From NCBI GenBank assembly GCA_944381125.1, contig CALWKB010000143.1, forward strand, positions 1 to 37,202: a stretch of DNA of 37,202 nt, written 5' to 3'. Positions 32,999 to 37,202 of the stretch are shown here, piece after piece (the stretch's first letter is position 1; each line of letters opens with the position of its first letter). Made by a program: the position numbers and the translations under genes. The notes below the pieces were generated by a model, which ran no database searches, was not told the origin of the DNA, and worked only from the letters and a program-made list of their open reading frames with translations. This stretch comes from an uncultured Mediterraneibacter sp. (lineage in GTDB: Bacteria; Bacillota; Clostridia; Lachnospirales; Lachnospiraceae).

Positions 32999-35605
32999 TC
33001 AGCCGCCGTCCTCTCCGGAGGGAGGCTGATCTGTGCCGCCCGTATCAGGCGTATTACCCGACTGACCGGAGCCGCCCGTATCAGACGTATTGCCCGACTG
33101 GCCGGAACCGCCCGTATCAGGCGTATTGCCCGACGGATCAGAGCCGGAAGGCCGGTCGGAACCGGAAGGCCGGTTAGAACCGGATGATCCGGGTGTGCTG
33201 CTGCCCGAAGAATAGTCATCATCGTCATCGTCATATGACGACGGAGGCGTATATCCGTGGCCCGAACAGCTCTGAGTCGCTACAGTGTCTTTGTCAAAAT
33301 ATTCTGTAACGGAAGGACATCCGCTCACTGCGAGGAGGCCGGTTTGGGTGCAGATGGTTCGTCTGACAACAGAAGAAGGCACGTCAAATTCTTTGTTCTC
33401 AAGATTTTCATGAACTCTGTTCATAATATTTTTCCAGAGTGTCTTATGCCAGTTTGCGTTCTGGCCTTCCATTGATTTGTTGTTGTCATATCCGCCCCAT
33501 ACGCCGCCTGTGTAATACGGGGTATATCCTACAAACCATAAGCTTTCCGTGTCGTCTGTCGTACCGGTCTTGCCGGCAACGGTCATATCGTCAAGTCTTG
33601 CGGGAGTACCTGTACCTCTCGTCACAACATCTTCCATTGCGCTTGTCAGAAGATAAGCGGTGGATTCCTTGATTACCTCATGGGTATCCGGAACTGTATT
33701 GTCAATCAGGACATTTCCGTCGTGATCCAGTATTTCCGTGTAAAATGTCGGCTCTGTATATTCGCCGCCGTTGGCGATCGCCGCGTATGCCGCGGTCATC
33801 TCCAGGTTGTATACGCCGCGGGTAATGCCTCCGAGGGCGGTGGACTGGGCAACATCGGTATATCCCTTATAGTCCGGATCCGTACCGTCGACAAGCGTTG
33901 TAAAGCCGAATTTTTCAAGGTATTCATATCCTTTTTCAAGCCCTACTGTCTCAGTGAGCGTCCGTACCGCGCAGACATTCATGGAGTGAAGGATGGCATA
34001 GCGGGTGGTTGTCCATCCGATATATACGCCGTCCCAGTTCCGCACCGGTTTGCCGCTCGTGTAATTGTACGGCTCGTCGTTAATCAGTGTGGCAAGAGTC
34101 ATTCCGCATTCATTGAGTCCGGGAGCGTAAGTAGATACGATCTTGAACGCAGAACCGGGCTGCTTGGTAGAATCTGTGGCGCGGTTCAGAGAACGGCTGG
34201 ACTGCTTTTCCCCGCGTCCGCCGACAATAGCTTTGACCTGTCCCGTGTACTGATCCATGATTACAACGGAAGTCTGAGGCTGCAGGGTGATTTCGATCTT
34301 TTCATCCACCGTATCGCCGGCTTCCGTGTCAATATTCAGCGTGCTCTTATATTCTTCCACGGCTGCGCGCGCTTCGTCCTCCGAGCCGAATACGAAAGGA
34401 TTCTTGTCATTGTGCGCTTTTTCAATGTATGCTCCAAGCTGTTCTTTGCTGTAGTTCTCGGCTGTGCCGTCGGCGCGGTGGATGGTAAGGGCGTACTCGA
34501 TGCCGTATTCGGTCATTGTAAGATAATCGCCCACATCCGCAACCTCCTCGTCGCAGATCTTCTGAATAGCGGAGTCCTGGGTTGACTTGATTGTAAGTCC
34601 TCCCGTATAGAGAAGATTGTAAGCCTGTGTTTCCGTATAACCTTTCTCGTCGATAAGATCCTGAATGACGTCGTCGATCAGGGCGTCCACGAAGTAAGAG
34701 TAAGGTTCCGAATCGTTTGTGTTCGCCGCTGTCTTGAGAATCCGGTCGTATACGGGATCGGCTAAAGCCTGATCGTATTCTTCCTGATTGATGTATCCCT
34801 GTTCAAGCATATTACTCAGAACAATCTTCTGTCTTGTCTCATTGGCTTCAGGGTGGGTTACAGGGTCGTAACCGGTGGGATTCTTTGTAATTGCCGCGAT
34901 AACCGCGCATTCGGAGAGCGTCAGATCGGATACGTCTTTGTTGAAATAACGGGTGGCGGCGGTCTGAACGCCGAGGCAGCCCTGCCCCAGGTTGATTGTG
35001 TTCATGTATGCCTCCAGAATCTCTTCCTTGTCCATCTCTTTTTCAATCCGGAGGGCAAGATACTGTTCCTGGAGTTTTCTTTCCACCCTGTCATAAAATG
35101 TCTTCTCTGTTACAAAATTTGGAAATACGTTGTTTTTGATCAGCTGCTGGGTAATGGTGCTGGCGCCTTCGGAAAAATCAAAGCCGTTTGTAATGCCTAC
35201 CACGCCGGCGCGAAGAATACCCTGAAGATCAATGCCGTTATGTTCATAAAAACGTTCGTCCTCAATGGCTACAAAAGCATCCGCCATGTATTTCGGAATA
35301 TCTTCATAAGTCCGGTATACACGGTTGGAGTCGGAATCCTTGAGTGTCCTTATCTGTGCGCCGTTCTGGTCTACGATGGTAGTTGTATAGCCTTTCGGCA
35401 TGATATCGTCTGACGTTACATTCGGTGTGTTGTCTATGATCTTTTTCGCCATGACGGCGATGCCGACAACACAGATGACTGCCAGAAGCAGGATACACAG
35501 GATAAGCGCCTTGAAAAATCGGACACCGACGCGTTTTTTCTTCAGTCTCTTCTTGGAAGAGATCTCGTTCTTTCTCTTTGAAAGATTCTGTTTCCCGTAA
35601 TTCAC
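32999..35605 (-). CDS. Class A penicillin-binding protein (PBP1A type)
   Basis: Polymerises and cross-links peptidoglycan. The 868-residue protein has a basic cytoplasmic start, one membrane segment at about 31-53, a GT51 glycosyltransferase domain (AIEDERFYEHNGID with the catalytic glutamate, GASTITQQLIKN) and a transpeptidase domain with Ser485 in GSAFK, SMN and KTGT. The C-terminus is unusual: a run of six Asp, then Ser/Gly/Pro/Asp-rich repeats. The start is taken as GTG at 35605 because the AGGAGG touches the upstream ATG (35614) but is 9 bases from this GTG, which gives MNYGKQN. Confidence 0.94.
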   Translation of the reverse strand: MNYGKQNLSKRKNEISSKKRLKKKRVGVRFFKALILCILLLAVICVVGIAVMAKKIIDNTPNVTSDDIMPKGYTTTIVDQNGAQIRTLKDSDSNRVYRTYEDIPKYMADAFVAIEDERFYEHNGIDLQGILRAGVVGITNGFDFSEGASTITQQLIKNNVFPNFVTEKTFYDRVERKLQEQYLALRIEKEMDKEEILEAYMNTINLGQGCLGVQTAATRYFNKDVSDLTLSECAVIAAITKNPTGYDPVTHPEANETRQKIVLSNMLEQGYINQEEYDQALADPVYDRILKTAANTNDSEPYSYFVDALIDDVIQDLIDEKGYTETQAYNLLYTGGLTIKSTQDSAIQKICDEEVADVGDYLTMTEYGIEYALTIHRADGTAENYSKEQLGAYIEKAHNDKNPFVFGSEDEARAAVEEYKSTLNIDTEAGDTVDEKIEITLQPQTSVVIMDQYTGQVKAIVGGRGEKQSSRSLNRATDSTKQPGSAFKIVSTYAPGLNECGMTLATLINDEPYNYTSGKPVRNWDGVYIGWTTTRYAILHSMNVCAVRTLTETVGLEKGYEYLEKFGFTTLVDGTDPDYKGYTDVAQSTALGGITRGVYNLEMTAAYAAIANGGEYTEPTFYTEILDHDGNVLIDNTVPDTHEVIKESTAYLLTSAMEDVVTRGTGTPARLDDMTVAGKTGTTDDTESLWFVGYTPYYTGGVWGGYDNNKSMEGQNANWHKTLWKNIMNRVHENLENKEFDVPSSVVRRTICTQTGLLAVSGCPSVTEYFDKDTVATQSCSGHGYTPPSSYDDDDDDYSSGSSTPGSSGSNRPSGSDRPSGSDPSGNTPDTGGSGQSGNTSDTGGSGQSGNTPDTGGTDQPPSGEDGG
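33023..33130 (-). repeat. Three 36-base tandem repeats in the PBP C-terminus
   Basis: Three units of 12 codons encode GNTPDTGGSGQS, GNTSDTGGSGQS and GNTPDTGGTDQP. The units are nearly identical as DNA. Just upstream in the gene there is a shorter repeat of SGSDRP type. Such repeats can gain or lose units by slippage. Confidence 0.9.
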
Positions 35606-35635
35606 GAATAGCATCCTCCTTTTTTAACTCCTATG

Positions 35636-35641
35636 ATTATA
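35636..35641 (-). promoter_or_regulatory. -10 box of the PBP promoter
   Basis: A consensus TATAAT on the minus strand. A TTTATT lies 17 bases upstream as a weak -35. Transcription would start near 35629, about 24 bases before the GTG start. Confidence 0.5.
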
Positions 35642-35788
35642 GCAAATATACTCTTTTAAATAAAGAAGAAAATAAAAAGTTCATATTTGACCCGGAAAAA
35701 TTAAGAAAACTTTTCGATTTCGGATGAAAGAACAGGGGAGAGCTCTTTCCGGAAACCGGCGGTTCTGCGCCCGGGGAGATGTTTTCTC

Positions 35789-35817
35789 TTGAGCAACGGC
35801 AAAGCCTCTGATATAGT
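35789..35817 (+). promoter_or_regulatory. Promoter of the yigZ-type gene
   Basis: TTGAGC (35789-35794), 17 bases, TATAGT (35812-35817). Transcription would start near 35824, about 25 bases before the ATG. Confidence 0.65.
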
Positions 35818-35848
35818 AATATAAGACACAGTAGAAGAGGAGAAGATT

Positions 35849-36502
35849 ATGGACAGTTACAGCACCGTTTATTCTGAAGGGACAGGAGAGATTGTGGAAA
35901 AGAAGTCGCGTTTTATCGCCGAAATTTTTCCGGTTTCGACAGAGCAAGAGGCTTTTGAGCATCTGGAGGCTGTCAGAAAAAAATACTGGGACGCGCGGCA
36001 TCACTGCTGGGCGTATATTATCGGCAGAAATCCGGGAACCGAGAGGATGAGCGACGACGGAGAACCGGCGGGCACCGCAGGAAAGCCGATCCTTGAAGTG
36101 TTAAGGGGCAGAGGGCTGACAAATGTATTTGCTGTTGTGACCAGATATTTTGGCGGCACGCTTCTCGGAACCGGCGGACTGGTCAGGGCATATTCAGGAG
36201 CCGTACAGGAGGGGCTTGCGCATACGGAGATTATTACCAGAATGTCAGGCCTTAAGCTTAAAATCGGCACGGATTATACAGGGGCGGGAAAAATACAGTA
36301 TATTCTTGGACAGCGAAAGCTTGTCGTGACGGACAGCGAGTATACTGACAAAGTAGAATTTACTGTTCTTGTGCCTGAGGGAGAAGAAGCGCCGCTGGAG
36401 AAAGAGATCATGGAGGCCACCTGCGGGCGGGCGGCAATGGAAAAGCAGGCGGACTGCTGGTTTGCCAGAACCGCGGACGGGATAGAAATTATAGAAAAAT
36501 AA
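35849..36502 (+). CDS. yigZ: YigZ/IMPACT-family protein
   Basis: A 217-residue cytoplasmic protein of the YigZ (UPF0029/IMPACT) family. The N-terminal domain has the family motifs KKSRFIA, ARHHCWAYIIG, SDDGEPAGTAGKPILEVL and VTRYFGGTLLGTGGLVRAYSGA; a ferredoxin-like C-terminal domain of the DUF1949 kind follows from about residue 140. Its role is poorly known; the eukaryotic relative IMPACT acts in translational control. A GAGGAG ribosome site precedes the ATG. It is a single-gene unit that ends at a terminator facing hpf. Confidence 0.93.
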   Translation: MDSYSTVYSEGTGEIVEKKSRFIAEIFPVSTEQEAFEHLEAVRKKYWDARHHCWAYIIGRNPGTERMSDDGEPAGTAGKPILEVLRGRGLTNVFAVVTRYFGGTLLGTGGLVRAYSGAVQEGLAHTEIITRMSGLKLKIGTDYTGAGKIQYILGQRKLVVTDSEYTDKVEFTVLVPEGEEAPLEKEIMEATCGRAAMEKQADCWFARTADGIEIIEK

Positions 36503-36507
36503 CACAG

Positions 36508-36535
36508 GGAGCCGGTTCCGACAGGAACCGGCTCC
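36508..36535. terminator. Terminator between yigZ and hpf
   Basis: GGAGCCGGTTCC (36508-36519), loop GACA, GGAACCGGCTCC (36524-36535): a perfect 12-bp stem. A short T-run (ATATGTTT) follows on the plus strand and a T-rich TGTGTTATTTTT on the minus strand, so it can serve both genes. Confidence 0.85.
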
Positions 36536-36546
36536 ATATGTTTCGA

Positions 36547-37104
36547 TTATGAAAATTCAGGTTCGATCAGACCGAAGGAGCCGTCGTTTCGTTTATAAAC
36601 GACATTGACTTCATCGGTTTCGGCATTTGAAAATACGAAGAAGCTGTGTCCGAGAAGTTCCATCTGGAGGCATGCGTCTTCGGGATACATCGGTTTGATG
36701 CCGAAACGTTTTGTCCGGACAATCCGGATCTCGTCGTCTTCCGGGGACTCTTCTTCAGAATCAATGAATTCCTTCTTAATGCCTCCGGCCGAAGCCGCGG
36801 ATGTGGGATGCCCCTGGCTGCGCGCCACCAGCTTGTTTTTGTATTTGCGGAGCTGGCGCTCAATGACTTCTTCTACAAGGTCGATGGATACATACATGTC
36901 ATTGCTCGTCTGCTCAGAGCGGATAATGTGTCCTTTTACAGGAATTGTGACCTCAATTTTCTGGCGGCCCTTCTCCACGCTGAGCGTTACAATAATTTCT
37001 GTTTCAGGAGTGAAATACCGTTCAAGCTTTCCTAATTTCTGTTCGATGGCGTCCCGTAATCCGGAGGATACCTCAATGTTTTTTCCGCTGATAATAAAAT
37101 TCAT
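36547..37104 (-). CDS. hpf: Long-form ribosome hibernation promoting factor
   Basis: Binds idle ribosomes and joins them into 100S dimers in stationary phase or under stress. The 185-residue protein has the N-terminal S30AE domain (MNFIISGKNIEVSSGLRDAIEQKLGKLERYF) and, after an acidic linker at about 105-125, the C-terminal dimerisation domain (RTKRFGIKPMYPEDACLQMELLGHSFFVFSN), so it is the long form. The start is the ATG at 37104, with AAAGGAG 9 bases upstream; an in-frame TTG at 37113 touches that ribosome site and is rejected. Upstream lies a large hairpin with a T-run. Confidence 0.95.
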   Translation of the reverse strand: MNFIISGKNIEVSSGLRDAIEQKLGKLERYFTPETEIIVTLSVEKGRQKIEVTIPVKGHIIRSEQTSNDMYVSIDLVEEVIERQLRKYKNKLVARSQGHPTSAASAGGIKKEFIDSEEESPEDDEIRIVRTKRFGIKPMYPEDACLQMELLGHSFFVFSNAETDEVNVVYKRNDGSFGLIEPEFS

Positions 37105-37142
37105 GCTGCTCAACTCCTTTGTTCAAATTTGACATAAACAGA

Positions 37143-37192
37143 CAAAAAACAGCTGTTCATATTATAAAAATATTATAACATGGAACAGCTGT
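37143..37192 (-). terminator. Hairpin with T-run upstream of hpf
   Basis: ACAGCTGTTC (37149-37158) and GAACAGCTGT (37183-37192) are perfectly complementary and the inner A/T-rich parts pair further with a small bulge. On the minus strand the stem is followed by a T-run (37144-37148). It most likely ends the next gene to the right, outside the window, but it also contains TATAAT boxes and could overlap the hpf promoter. Confidence 0.6.
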
Positions 37193-37202
37193 AATGTATA
37201 GA

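Noticed and set aside
1..37202. CRISPR arrays, insertion sequences, phage genes, tRNA and rRNA genes
   Set aside because: No regularly spaced repeats, transposase-like proteins, integrases, cloverleaf sequences or rRNA segments were recognised anywhere in the window.

Overview
The window looks like chromosomal core DNA of a member of the Bacillota, class Clostridia, most likely Lachnospiraceae. The reasons are strong AGGAGG-type ribosome binding sites, a T-box leader in front of thrS, a long-form HPF, HPr kinase/phosphorylase, a ROK glucokinase, a DUF1846 protein, a CmpB-type membrane protein and a PBP1A whose best start gives an MNYG N-terminus. GC content looks close to 50 percent, and codon use looks even throughout. 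I see no insertion sequence, phage gene, CRISPR array, tRNA or rRNA. Species cannot be named from this window.

Layout. 1-54 is the tail of an unidentified gene. 108-2283 (minus) holds a duplicated CmpB-type membrane protein and proB. 2397-5733 (plus) is a polyphosphate kinase gene and a CorA-type Mg2+ channel gene behind a promoter with Pho-box-like repeats. 5736-18065 is an alpha-glucan locus: a LacI-type regulator (minus), then divergently malE-like, malF-like and malG-like transport genes followed by four glucan enzymes without signal peptides (type I pullulanase, glycogen debranching enzyme, neopullulanase/cyclomaltodextrinase, oligo-1,6-glucosidase). 18132-20476 is a T-box-controlled thrS. 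20560-22281 (minus) is an ABC exporter. 22471-23400 is dus, which overlaps pyrG (minus) tail to tail by 40 bases. 25235-26713 (minus) is a DUF1846 gene. 26952-28940 is ftsH. 29068-32874 is uvrC, hprK and a ROK glucokinase gene. 32999-35605 (minus) is a class A PBP. 35849-36502 is a yigZ-type gene and 36547-37104 (minus) is hpf.

How the genes fit together. The binding protein and two permeases would bring in malto-oligosaccharides and branched dextrins. The four cytoplasmic enzymes cover both alpha-1,4 and alpha-1,6 bonds, and the free glucose made could be phosphorylated by the ROK glucokinase 14 kb away. HPr kinase/phosphorylase, encoded next to that kinase, sets global carbon control. No transporter ATPase gene is present, so a shared MsmX-type ATPase elsewhere is expected. 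The ppk-corA pair suggests a link between phosphate storage and Mg2+.

I do not see a wholly new multigene system. The least explained signals are regulatory: the Pho-box-like ppk promoter with a 50-codon ORF in its leader, a large stem-loop with a U-run in the pyrG leader, an 18-of-20-base promoter/start module shared by pyrG and the DUF1846 gene, a terminator-like hairpin in the ftsH leader, and a uvrC promoter placed so that the mRNA should be leaderless.
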